A stretch of 64,000 nucleotides of DNA from Eubacteriales bacterium (GTDB taxonomy: Bacteria; Bacillota; Clostridia; Lachnospirales; Lachnospiraceae): contig JAUNOP010000006.1 of NCBI GenBank assembly GCA_030537135.1, forward strand, positions 1 to 64,000, read 5' to 3'. The position numbers were made by a program, and so were the translations under genes. Of this stretch, positions 35,828 to 45,800 are shown piece by piece. Under the pieces are notes generated by a model. The model was given only the letters and a program-made list of their open reading frames with translations. It did no database searches and was not told the origin of the DNA. Each line of letters starts with the position of its first letter. Positions within the stretch are counted from its first letter, which is position 1.

Positions 35828-37345
35828 TTATTCGATTGTGCGGTTGATGTTCACGGAATTGTCTGCCTGTACTCCGCTTGTATGGTCTCTGGAGGTTATA
35901 GTCATCAGACCCTGCTCTGAAATAGAAAGAATCTCTGTTGTCTTGGAACCAAGAGGGATTACCTTTTGGGGACGCTCGATTGTGACGGACATAATCTGGT
36001 GTCCCTGGGAGGTCTCAATGATTTTTTCTTCTCCTGCATAGTCAGACTCGCATACCTTAAAAACGCTGTGTTTCTGATTTTCTATTCTTGTATAGGATTC
36101 CATGGAAGCGCTCACCGGAAGCTTTGTTCCTTTTGGAATCATAATTTCCAGCATTTCCTTGTTTCCTCTGTCTGAGTAGAAATAAATGATTCCATAGCTG
36201 TGTGTGGTAATCAAATCAATCATTTTTTCCTTCTGTACAATATCCTTGCCATCCCAGATTCTGGTCGCCGCATATCTGGCCGCTCCATAGGCAATGGCAT
36301 GCTCTGGCTCTACCAGCCGGATATCCATACCTGCCGGAAACAGCCCCTCATTTCTCAGACAATTCAGTACTTGAGGCATGTAGGTGCTTCCCCCTGTAAG
36401 AATCACATGATCAATTTTCTTCCCTGACTGGCGGGCAAGAAGTCTGCGGATTTTTTCCACTGTGCGGTCAAGGAGGGGGCGGCTCAGGCGTTCAAATTCC
36501 TCTCTGGTAAGCTCGATTTCCAGATACTCTCCTCTTATCGGAATTTCTTCATTAATAACCAGCAGCTCTGTCAGCTCCTCCTTGAATTTTCTGGCTTCCC
36601 GAAGGAACAGCTCCCGCAGCTCAGGCGTAGGCTTTCTTCCGAATTTCTGCTCATATTTCCCTGCAATCCAGTCTGCCACCACGCCGTCCCAGTCATCGCC
36701 TCCAAGCTTTCGATCTCCCTCCTGGTCAATCACCTCATAGGGAACCGTCCCCTCTGCATGCGCCTGTACAAGAGCCGCGTCAAAGGTTCCTCCGCCCAGG
36801 TCATACACCAGAATGTTGGCGTCCTTTTCTTTTTTGATTCCAAAATATTCAATCGCCGCTGCAACCGGCTCTGGTATGATTCCTGTAATGTGCAGCTTAG
36901 TCTTATTGCCAAGCTTCACTGCTGCGGCTGCTTCCCAAATCAGCTGCTTCATAGGCTCTGTAAAATCCACAGGCACTGTAATGACAGCCTCGATCTCATC
37001 ATATTCCTCAAGATATACATTAGTGAGCTGATTTTCCGCGCAGCTTACAATGTACGAAATAATCTCTGTCACAATCTTTTTATTGGAAAAGGTCTTATCA
37101 GCGACCGTAAAGGTCTGCTTGCTGAGATTTCTCTTAATGGAGCGCACTGCATACTGCGGATTTTTGATTGCACGGCTTTCTGCCATTCGCCCTACCAGCT
37201 TGTTCTTGCCGTCATAGAAAAATACAGAGGGAATTCCATAGGTTTCCTTGCTCGGAATCAGGGGCATGACAAAATCCCCATGCTCAAATCCTGCAAAAGA
37301 ATATGTTGTTCCAAAATCAATTCCTATTCTTACTGTCTTCGCCAT
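35828..37345 (-). CDS. Hsp70-family protein (tandem paralogue 3)
   Basis: 505 residues from the ATG at 37345. Motifs: IGIDFGTTYSFAGF at the N-terminus, connect-1 ITVPVDF, phosphate-2 VYDLGGGTFDAAL (~182), adenosine ILTGGSTYMPQV (~315), connect-2 EPEHAIAYGAARYA. A beta-rich stretch of ~130 residues follows, as in the Hsp70 substrate domain, but no C-terminal lid or EEVD/K-rich tail. It closely resembles the next gene upstream, including HGDFVMPLIPSKETYGIPSV and SIKRNL. Ends about 80 bp before the GrpE-like gene. Confidence 0.88.
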   Translation of the reverse strand: MAKTVRIGIDFGTTYSFAGFEHGDFVMPLIPSKETYGIPSVFFYDGKNKLVGRMAESRAIKNPQYAVRSIKRNLSKQTFTVADKTFSNKKIVTEIISYIVSCAENQLTNVYLEEYDEIEAVITVPVDFTEPMKQLIWEAAAAVKLGNKTKLHITGIIPEPVAAAIEYFGIKKEKDANILVYDLGGGTFDAALVQAHAEGTVPYEVIDQEGDRKLGGDDWDGVVADWIAGKYEQKFGRKPTPELRELFLREARKFKEELTELLVINEEIPIRGEYLEIELTREEFERLSRPLLDRTVEKIRRLLARQSGKKIDHVILTGGSTYMPQVLNCLRNEGLFPAGMDIRLVEPEHAIAYGAARYAATRIWDGKDIVQKEKMIDLITTHSYGIIYFYSDRGNKEMLEIMIPKGTKLPVSASMESYTRIENQKHSVFKVCESDYAGEEKIIETSQGHQIMSVTIERPQKVIPLGSKTTEILSISEQGLMTITSRDHTSGVQADNSVNINRTIE

Positions 37346-37428
37346 CTTTTTTATCCTCTTTTCTTGTCTCAACTCAAGCTCAGTCATTTAGCAGTGTGCG
37401 ACATGTAAAAGCATCTGCCTGAGCTTGT

Positions 37429-38955
37429 CTAAAGCTTCATCTCCAGCTGCACCTTTGTCTCCACTGCTGCGCCGTACACACGGTCTTCTGCCCGAAACTG
37501 CAAAATCAAATCCTCCCCCAGGGTAAGAATCTGCCTTGCCTGGGTTCCCTTTGGAACCTGTACCTGACGCTCAAGTCTGGCTGTCATGATTTCTCTGCCC
37601 TCTGTGAGTTCAATGAGCTGCCGCTCATCCAGATTATCAGACTCGCAGATTACATATTGGCTGGTTCTGCTGTTTTCTGATCTCACATAGGAAATGGATT
37701 CAGCGGCAGCAGGAAGGCGCGTTCCCTTCCTAATCAGGATTTCAATCATCTCTTTTCCCTGCATGGAATTGATATGATAAATAATACCGTAGTTGTGCGG
37801 GGCAATCAGGTGAATTCTTGCTCTAGATTTTTCGTGCTTATCCTCTGCCGTGTCCGGGGTAATCGGCAGAATATCCGCATATCTGGCCGCTCCATAGGCA
37901 ATCGCATGCTCTGGCTCCACAAACCGTATTTCTACGTCCTCTGAAAATAGCTTCTCCTCCCTGAGACTTCTCATGATCTGCGGCATATAGGTGCTGCCTC
38001 CTGTCAGAATCACATGCCTTAATGCCCTGTCAGACTGACGGGAAAGGAGCTTTCTCAGATCCTCCAGAGTTCTCTCAAGCAGCCCTCTTGTCAGATCTTC
38101 AAATTTTTCCCGGCTGATTTCTGTCTCAAAGATGTCTCCCCGTATCTGAATCGAGGCCTCTGCAGTCTCAATTTCTGTCAGCTCCTGCTTGCAGTTCCTT
38201 GCGCTTACAAGAAGCTCTCTCAAAGCTGTCCCTGGAAGCTTCTTGCCTTTTTCTCTCTCATACTGCTCCATAACCCAGTCGGCAAGCGCTCTGTCCCAGT
38301 CGTCCCCTCCCAGGCTGCTCTCTCCAATCTGGTCAATCACCTCGTATGGCTCTGAGGTCTCCTTGCTGGAATGCACCAGCGCCACGTCAAAGGTTCCTCC
38401 GCCCAGGTCATACACCAGAATATCTCTCTCCTCCTGCGGCACCAGTCCAAAGTACTCAATTGCCGCTGCACAGGGTTCGGGAATCACGCCTGTGATACTC
38501 AGCCTTGTCCCGTTTTTCAGCCTTACCTCACGGGCAGCCTCGCGAATCAGGCGAATGCGCGGATTATTAAAGTCCACGGGAACGGTTATGACCGCCTCCA
38601 TCCTGTCATATTCTACAAAATACTGCTCCTCCAGCATTTTTTCCGCACACTCCACCACATAGCCGATGATAGCGGTCACAATCTCCTTTGGCGTAAACGT
38701 CCTTCCGCCGACTGTCAGCTCTTTCTGATGCAGGTTTCTCTTAATAGAGAACACAGCATTCTCCGGGTGCGCCGTGGCTCTGCTTACAGCAAGCTTCCCT
38801 ATCAGCTGTTTTTTTCCGTCATAATAAAAAACCGAAGGGATTCCATAGGTCTCCTTTGCCGGAATCAGGGGCATGACCCTGTCTCCGTGAAGAAAGCCTG
38901 CAAATGAATATGTAGTGCCAAAATCAATTCCTATTTTCACAACCTTTTCTGCCAT
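37429..38955 (-). CDS. Hsp70-family protein (tandem paralogue 2)
   Basis: 508 residues from the ATG at 38955 (GGGAGAGAAAA). Motifs: IGIDFGTTYSFAGFLHGD, ITVPVDFNNP, VYDLGGGTFDVAL (~185), ILTGGSTYMPQI (~317), EPEHAIAYGAARYA. It is the closest relative in the window of the 35828-37345 gene, sharing long identical stretches, so the pair arose by tandem duplication. The C-terminal ~130 residues are beta-rich without a helical lid. All ATPase residues look intact. Confidence 0.88.
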   Translation of the reverse strand: MAEKVVKIGIDFGTTYSFAGFLHGDRVMPLIPAKETYGIPSVFYYDGKKQLIGKLAVSRATAHPENAVFSIKRNLHQKELTVGGRTFTPKEIVTAIIGYVVECAEKMLEEQYFVEYDRMEAVITVPVDFNNPRIRLIREAAREVRLKNGTRLSITGVIPEPCAAAIEYFGLVPQEERDILVYDLGGGTFDVALVHSSKETSEPYEVIDQIGESSLGGDDWDRALADWVMEQYEREKGKKLPGTALRELLVSARNCKQELTEIETAEASIQIRGDIFETEISREKFEDLTRGLLERTLEDLRKLLSRQSDRALRHVILTGGSTYMPQIMRSLREEKLFSEDVEIRFVEPEHAIAYGAARYADILPITPDTAEDKHEKSRARIHLIAPHNYGIIYHINSMQGKEMIEILIRKGTRLPAAAESISYVRSENSRTSQYVICESDNLDERQLIELTEGREIMTARLERQVQVPKGTQARQILTLGEDLILQFRAEDRVYGAAVETKVQLEMKL

Positions 38956-39160
38956 TTTTCTCTCCCGTACCAATCGTTTTCTCTTTTTGCCGCCTTCTTC
39001 CCCAACGGACATGTCTGCTTAAGTACTATATACCATGTATAGAAGTCGATTGCTCTGTGTCTGCATCTACGCTGCGGTCATTGCGCTGCCTGCTCATACC
39101 GGTCCGCCATTCCAATGTCCGAGCATCTATAGATGCAGGCCTGCCCCCAGTCCGTAGCTT
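38956..39160. other. Spacer inside the Hsp70 run, small palindromes
   Basis: 205 bp, the longest gap in the 13-gene run. Holds a perfect GCATCTATAGATGC palindrome near 39122 and a CGGACATGTCTG palindrome near 39004. No gene and no clear promoter were seen; an internal promoter is possible. Confidence 0.4.
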
Positions 39161-40669
39161 TTACCGTATATGGCTCTCTATTTCCAGCCTTCTGGATACC
39201 CTGCGCCCTGTAAGGGAATCCACGGCTGCTATTTCCAGGATATTGTCCCTGCTCAGAGTGAGGGTCTGCACAGACTCCGTTCCTGCCGGGACTGCCTCAT
39301 CCCGCCGTATCTTGACAGACAGAATCTCCTCTCCTCTGGATAGGTCAGCTACCTTCTCCTCCCTAGTGCAGTCTGATTCAAATACAGTAAACTGACTGTA
39401 CCTGCCCTGTGCTGAGGTTTTTGAGGTTCTCTGCACAGACACAGGAAGCTCATCTCCGCTGTAAATAAGGTTGAAAATTTTGGAATTCCCCTCTTCGTCC
39501 AGATATTCGATTCCATAAGTATGTGTTGCCTTGAGCCTTACAGGACTTACAAGCTGCTCAAGCATTTTGGCATATCTTGCCGCCCCATAGGATATGGCAA
39601 GCTCAGGATTTGCCATCTGCACCCTGCACTCTGGAAAGGCCTCCCTTACAGCCTCCTGAATCTGCGGCATATAGGAGCCTCCTCCCACCAGTATCACATC
39701 TGCTATCGGATGCTTCTTGTGTTTTTTTCTTAAGCGTGATGCCATGCGGATAGTCTGCTGCTTCAGATCCTCTGTTATAGTGTCGAATTCCTGCCTGGTC
39801 ACCTGAATGTCATAATAGCTTCCCTGCAGAGGAATGCTTGCTTCTGTCTCTTCTAATTCGCTTAATTCCTCCTTGATTCTCCTTGCCTCTGTAAGCAGGG
39901 CATGATGGTTAGCCTGAAGGAGAGCCTCTCTTCGCTCCCCTGAAAGTTCTGTCATTTCTGCCCTGAGCTTCTCCTCCATTAATTGCAGGAGCCTTCTGTC
40001 CCAGTCGTTTCCTCCAATGCCCTTTCCGTCCTGTCCAATCACAATATACGGCTCCTTTGGGTTATCCACTGCCTGAACAATCGCCGTGTCAAAGGTTCCT
40101 CCTCCCAAATCATAGACCAGAATGCTTTTATCATCAGCCGCCGAAAGCCCCAGATACTCCACGGCAGCTGCAACCGGCTCTGCAATAACTGCAATAACTT
40201 TGACCTTGCGGCCGGATTCCAGAACAATGCCCTGCGCTGCGTCGCGAATCATCTTTTTTCTGGGCTCGCTGAACTTTACCGGCACTGTAATCACAATCTC
40301 AAGGGGCTTGTCTGAATTCTCATCTGCCTCCTGGCTGTGAAACTCCTCCCGCAGAGACTGCTCGGCTCCGGCAATCAAGTACCGCAGAATCTCCCGCACA
40401 ATCTCCTCTGGCTCATATTCCCTGTCATCCAATACAAAAAAAGGCTCCTCCAGCTTTTTCTTGACAGCTTCCACCACAAACTGCGGATAAAGTGCGCCTG
40501 CTAAGGCGGCTCTGCTTCCTGTCAGCGTTCTTTTCCTGTCATGAAAAAAAACGGACGGAACTCTCCGCACATTCCGCTCCTCTCTGGGCACGAGCGCCAT
40601 TACCCTGTCCCCGTTTATAAAGCCTGCCGAAGAATAGCAGGTTCCAAAGTCAACACCTATTACAGCCAT
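39161..40669 (-). CDS. Hsp70-family protein (tandem paralogue 1)
   Basis: 502 residues. Motifs: VIGVDFGTCYSSAGFINGD, with Cys replacing the second Thr of the usual DFGTT loop; ITVPVKFSEP; VYDLGGGTFDTAI (~186); ILVGGGSYMPQIQ (~326); NPELAISYGAARYA. It is the most diverged of the three tandem copies. The Cys in the phosphate-1 loop occurs in some eukaryotic-type Hsp70s and need not abolish ATPase activity. The C-terminal part is beta-rich and short. It lies 25 bp after the TPR-like gene. Confidence 0.87.
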   Translation of the reverse strand: MAVIGVDFGTCYSSAGFINGDRVMALVPREERNVRRVPSVFFHDRKRTLTGSRAALAGALYPQFVVEAVKKKLEEPFFVLDDREYEPEEIVREILRYLIAGAEQSLREEFHSQEADENSDKPLEIVITVPVKFSEPRKKMIRDAAQGIVLESGRKVKVIAVIAEPVAAAVEYLGLSAADDKSILVYDLGGGTFDTAIVQAVDNPKEPYIVIGQDGKGIGGNDWDRRLLQLMEEKLRAEMTELSGERREALLQANHHALLTEARRIKEELSELEETEASIPLQGSYYDIQVTRQEFDTITEDLKQQTIRMASRLRKKHKKHPIADVILVGGGSYMPQIQEAVREAFPECRVQMANPELAISYGAARYAKMLEQLVSPVRLKATHTYGIEYLDEEGNSKIFNLIYSGDELPVSVQRTSKTSAQGRYSQFTVFESDCTREEKVADLSRGEEILSVKIRRDEAVPAGTESVQTLTLSRDNILEIAAVDSLTGRRVSRRLEIESHIR

Positions 40670-40694
40670 TTTCTCTCCACTCCCTCTTATTCTC

Positions 40695-41477
40695 CTATGC
40701 CCCTGTATTCCTCTGATACTCCTTTGTGAGCCTTTCCAGGGTTTCTTCCACCTGGCCGTCCTTTACGGCTGCTTTGGGAAGTCTTCCAAGTTCTGTGCGC
40801 ACAGCCTGGATTTCCTGCCTGGTTCTCGCATCCACGCCCAGCTCCTTAAGCTTTCGCACATATTCCTCCTCTTCATACACCTCTGAGAAGGTCAGAAGAT
40901 AGCTCTTGAGGGTATTCTTTGTGTGAAGCTGCTGGTAGGCCTTTTCAAAGCATTCCAGCGCTCTTTCCTTCTGAAAAAGATAACTGTAGGTACACCCCAT
41001 GTTATACCACACAACGCCTGTGAAGCCTTCTCTCATTCTGGAGACGTCCTCTCTCTCCAAAACGCTCCTGTAGATTCCAAGAGCCCGGACATACATCCCA
41101 TTCTCCACCAGGCTGTCTCCCTTTCTCTTTTCCCTCACGGTCACAGGCTCCTTGGCAAGCCTTTGAAGTCTTGCAGAGAGGGTCTTAAGTTCCTCGTAAT
41201 TCAGATAATTGATCTCTTTAAAAACAGGATACACGAATTCATCGATTCCTCCTGCCTTTTCCCAGATGGCGCGCAGCCTTCCTGAAAGACCGGAAAGCCC
41301 CAATTCCTCCCTGATCCACTCGCAAAGCTGCTCGTTCATAATCGTCTCGTCAATCAGATAAAGATTGTGGCAAAAATAATAACAAAGCTCTTCAATGGAA
41401 TAAATATTGGTACTGATGTTTTCAATAAAATATGGGTTTTCTGCCTGTTTTACCTGACATAAAATAAAGCCGCTCAT
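40695..41477 (-). CDS. TPR-like helical protein of the DUF5716/5717 cluster
   Basis: 260 residues from the ATG at 41477 (TAGGAGGCAGTACAT). The N-terminus (MSGFILCQVKQAENPYFIEN) is a conserved-looking signature I associate with proteins beside DUF5716/5717 in Lachnospiraceae. Around residues 120-190 there are two TPR-like helix pairs (YNMGCTYSYLFQKERALECF). A charged helical C-terminus follows. It could be the co-chaperone-like bridge between the large DUF proteins and the Hsp70s. No enzymatic motif. Confidence 0.7.
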   Translation of the reverse strand: MSGFILCQVKQAENPYFIENISTNIYSIEELCYYFCHNLYLIDETIMNEQLCEWIREELGLSGLSGRLRAIWEKAGGIDEFVYPVFKEINYLNYEELKTLSARLQRLAKEPVTVREKRKGDSLVENGMYVRALGIYRSVLEREDVSRMREGFTGVVWYNMGCTYSYLFQKERALECFEKAYQQLHTKNTLKSYLLTFSEVYEEEEYVRKLKELGVDARTRQEIQAVRTELGRLPKAAVKDGQVEETLERLTKEYQRNTGA

Positions 41478-41489
41478 ATGTACTGCCTC

Positions 41490-42737
41490 CTACCATTCCA
41501 TGGATTCCTTCCAGACCTTTCCGCTGGATGGAAACATTTCTCCAAAGCCCAAGTCACGCACCATGATATCGCACTGCTTTGGAGAACGGTAAACCAGGCT
41601 CACCCTGAGTCTGGTGGTGCGGTTCGGTCTCTCCGGGATTCCAGGAAGAAGCATGCCGACACGCTTTTTATTTTTCTCTCCCATCTGATTTATCAGAAAG
41701 ACCAGCTCCTCTGTATCATCCAGTATTAAATCATACTCTGCACTGCACTCATACCAGTTATGCCCCGCCTCAATCAGCGAATAATAGGCAGGAGAGCCCA
41801 TAACGGTCATCTCCATCCCCACATTGACTGTAACTAACGATTCGCTCAGATACAAATAGCCCTTAAGCGATTTCTTTTCCAGACGCTCTCTGCCCGCCTC
41901 ACACGCGCCTTTTGCAAAAAGGTTGTTTCCTGCAAAAACCTTTCTGTGATTTCTGCACAGAGCCTTTATCGATTTGTTTGCCCACTGCGTGTCAAAGCCG
42001 TCTCCTGTAATCTGAACGCTGGAATATAAATCCGTTCTCAGCGTCTGCTGGACAAACTGGCAAAAGGCGGCGTCCTTATCCTCTTCTCCCAAAGGAAGCT
42101 CCAGAAAAAGCGGATCCTCCAGTCTCACCAGAACCGGCTTTGTCTTGATATTCATAGAGAGTCTCCGAAAGGTCGCCCTGTCTCCCTGAAAATCATACCA
42201 GCCCACATATCTGTTCCAGGTCTCCTTTTTCTGGGCCAGCGCATAATAATAGAAGCATTCCCCATAATCCAGAATCTGAAGCTGCGCCTTGCGGAATTTC
42301 AGTTTTTCACAGGCAGACTGCAGGTTCTTTACCAGATTTTTATTAAGAGAGGAAACAGCAATGCTCAGGCACTTGATGTTTTTGACAGGATCTGCCATTC
42401 CCAAAAACTTAAGAAGGTGTCTGAAATATTCTGCCAGAAGCTCGGAGGGCTCTATCATCTCATCCTCCACAGCCACAGGAGCATCCATTTCACAGATTTC
42501 ATAAAGATTTTCAATCAAAAAATCTCCCTTTTCTCGGGCAAAATACTCTGCCTCCACTCCTATGCAGAAATCCTTTTGGGCAATCCGCCTGCACAGACAG
42601 GTGGGGATTTCATATTGGCTGCTGCCTACCTTCATGGAAATAGACAGAACCTCATCTGCTTTTCTATTGTAATAGCATATCTGAGAGTTCTCTCTTCCAA
42701 AGTCTATGCCAAGTAAAATGTCTCGAATTTCATTCAT
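41490..42737 (-). CDS. DUF5716-like protein with a degenerate actin/Hsp70 fold
   Basis: 415 residues. The start LLGIDFGRENSQICYYNRK has the shape of an Hsp70 phosphate-1 loop, but Thr residues are replaced. A connect-1-like LSIAVSSLNKN is near residue 130. The phosphate-2 position reads GWYDFQGDRATF instead of DLGGGT, and the adenosine position reads ITGDGFDTQWANKSI. The overall spacing fits an actin-fold protein that has lost nucleotide-binding residues. The DUF5716 assignment is from memory of Lachnospiraceae annotations. It lies 12 bp before the TPR-like gene. Confidence 0.65.
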   Translation of the reverse strand: MNEIRDILLGIDFGRENSQICYYNRKADEVLSISMKVGSSQYEIPTCLCRRIAQKDFCIGVEAEYFAREKGDFLIENLYEICEMDAPVAVEDEMIEPSELLAEYFRHLLKFLGMADPVKNIKCLSIAVSSLNKNLVKNLQSACEKLKFRKAQLQILDYGECFYYYALAQKKETWNRYVGWYDFQGDRATFRRLSMNIKTKPVLVRLEDPLFLELPLGEEDKDAAFCQFVQQTLRTDLYSSVQITGDGFDTQWANKSIKALCRNHRKVFAGNNLFAKGACEAGRERLEKKSLKGYLYLSESLVTVNVGMEMTVMGSPAYYSLIEAGHNWYECSAEYDLILDDTEELVFLINQMGEKNKKRVGMLLPGIPERPNRTTRLRVSLVYRSPKQCDIMVRDLGFGEMFPSSGKVWKESMEW

Positions 42738-42819
42738 ATCTGCCTCCCAAAGGACCGGAAAATATATGGCAGCTTACTCCTTTCACAGCAGCGAAAATAC
42801 TCCCCGGTTCCTCACTCCC

Positions 42820-45800
42820 TTATGGTTCCTTCTCTATTGTATATACATGCTTCACCCAGCGCTCTCTGTCAAGATAATCCGTAAGGAGACTTTTTGCCTG
42901 CTGTATCTGTGCATTTCTCCAGTTATACAGAATCTTGTTCAAAAGCTGAAATCTGCTCTGATTCTCCTCTTGCACCTTATCCATGATAATGACAGCCTCT
43001 GGAGTCTTTTGTTTATTTTCCCTGTCCTCCACTGTAAAATAGTATCTGAGACTCTCTCCATAAAACATCGTAAAGGTTCTTACAAAAAAGCCCTCATACA
43101 TATTTTTCACAGGCTCTGTTTTCCATTCCAGCTCTGTACCAAAGCCAGAATCCAGTGCATAGTGCAGCACAACCCGGCTCCTGGGATTCCCCCGATATTC
43201 TGCGCACTGCTTATCCTCAAGCCGACACATACTCAGCATTTCAAGAGGAAGTCTCGCAAAAAAGGAAAAATACAGCCTCTTGTCTTCGCATTCTGCCAGA
43301 ATTTCTCCTGCCAGACGTTTTTCCTTTTGTGTGAGCTTGTCCTTTTCAGAGAGCCGCTTCAAATAATTGAGCCTGCAGACAGCATCCATTTCCCAGTGTC
43401 TCTCACAGGCAGTTTCCAGACATTTTTCCAGAAGCTCTCCCTGCATCATTCCATGGACAAACTCCCCATAGGAAACAAAGGTCAGATATGCCAGAATCAC
43501 AGACTCCTTGCCAGTCTGATGCACATAGCTCTGAAAAACATCTTCTCCCTCAAGCCTGTAATCCCAGGTAAACATCAGTGTTTGCAGAATTCGCTCTTCC
43601 AGGTCAAAGGTATCCAGATGAAAGCTTCTCACGCTCTTCCACAGCCTCAAAAGAAAATCTACATCTCCTTTTTTGAATTTCATGAGGTAAATAAGAAGAA
43701 CATCGTCATATTTTCCCTGCTCATAAATCTGGCTTGCCAAAGCCACAAGCCCCTCGTCCTCCTCCATCTCCTTCTTGAGAATCAGGCGGCTTGTCATTTT
43801 GAGCAAAGTCTCCGGCTCCACATGCTCGCAGCCGCCCTCTTCAATCACCTCATAGGCAGCGTCATAAAAGCCGGACGCAATCAAAAGCTCCAAAAGCTCT
43901 TTTCGGTTCACTGCCGCAAAGGCATGATAGTCCATTTCCTTTAAAGCCTTTTCTGTCTGATCCTCTCCAATATGAGAAGCATAATAGGTTAAAAGCTCTC
44001 TCCGGATTTTTTTTCTATAGTCGCTGGAAAAATCAGAAAGCCTTGACAAAATCCCAAAGAAATCCAGACTATCAGAGGAAAGCTTTTGTTTTTCACATTC
44101 ATATAAAAGAAGGCCGGCCTGGAAGGCTCCAAGATGAAGACAGCTTTCCGCCACATCCGCCTCATCAAAAAGCTTTTTTCTATTATAGTCCACAGTTGCC
44201 GCGTACCTTCTCTGCCTGCTGTCCTGGAACAGAATCACTCCGTCTTTGGTATAAATTCTGGGATAAGCGATTCCCCGAACGCAGGGATAAGCCTCCTCCT
44301 GATTCATCTGCGGATGCCGCACCACAATGCTTCTCACCTTTGGGTCATCACAATATATCCGATAGGTAAACAGCATTCTGCCTATCCTTGCCGCTTCCTC
44401 CAAGGTCTGGGGATTCATGGCAAACTCCTGGTACAAAACCGCATAATCCTCATTGATTTTTTCTTTTTCCAGCATCTGCGCGGTAAATTTCTTCATGCCA
44501 TCCAGGTAATCCTCGTAAATTTTTGGCGCGGTTTCCTTATGCAGAACAATATTGGCAAAGAGATAGGCTCTTCTGTCATCTCCAAGAGAGCGGTTGTTAT
44601 AGGCAAAATACAAAAGCAAAGTTCTCGGAAGCTCTCTCTGATAAGAGATATCTATCGTCTCCATATAGTATTCATACAGCCTTGTAATACGCAGTCCCTT
44701 CTCTATTGCCAGGGCAAACCAGCGGAAAAATCTGGGATTTCTGGGATTTCCCTTCATAATATATTTACACACTGCCTCCAGAGTATCATTGTTCGGAAAG
44801 GCTTCATATGCAGCCGCAAGCGCCTGAAACAAGCTTCCTGAAAAATGCTTCTCATAACCTGCGAGATAAGCGATTCTCATGCTGATCTCCTCTGTAAGAA
44901 GTCCCTCCTTGCCAGCATACAGAAATACCTGCGTCCAAAGGCCTCCCACTCTGCGCAGGAGGGCGATATTTTCAGCAATCACATTCCAGGCTTCCAGGTA
45001 CAGAAGCGGACTGCGGCAGCCTCTCTCATACTGCTCTTCAAAAGCAAACAGCTTTTTCTGGGGCGAGGTCTGAAATTCATCCTCAAGCTGTGACCAGAGC
45101 CAGAACAAAAGAAAGCTGTCCTCCTTCTGAAGATACAGAGAGTGAAGCTTTCTGGCTGTCTGATAGGAATCTCCCGAAAGACCGGTGCAATAGCAAAGGT
45201 ATACATAGGCTCCTGCTGCCTCAAGGTCTCTCCTTGCAAAGGAACTGCCCTTGAATCTCTTCAGAATCCCCACAGCCTCCTCTGTCTTCTCCTCCTGGTA
45301 GAGAACATAGGCTTCATAGAGCTGATACTTCGCATAATTGCGGCCTGTGCTTTTAAGCCCCTCCAGAAGGCTTCCTGTATGGGAAACCCAGCTTTTATAA
45401 TCCATCTTATGGGTGCGCAGAGCCATATAATCCTTCATAAATTCTGCCAGATACCTTTTCTCTGCCAACCCTTCCTGAATCTGAATTTTTTTGTCCCTGG
45501 AAGCTGCCACAGTATACACAAGCTCCTGATAGGGTGTGCGCAGACGAATATATCCGTACTTTCTTCCTCTTCCCAGGACATTTTTCAAAATCACATAGTT
45601 CAGACGGCACACGCTGCCAATAAATTCGTCCTCCCGAATGGTCTTCTTTGGCACACTCAGAAAATCTCCCTGTACCTCCACCTCGATTTCCAGATAGCCC
45701 CAGCCGGTTCTGCGCAGCTCCAGGTACTCCTGTGTTGATTCCTGAAGCTCATAATATTCTGCCGTATCTTCTCTCAGGCTGAGACGCACCTGCTCCTTTG

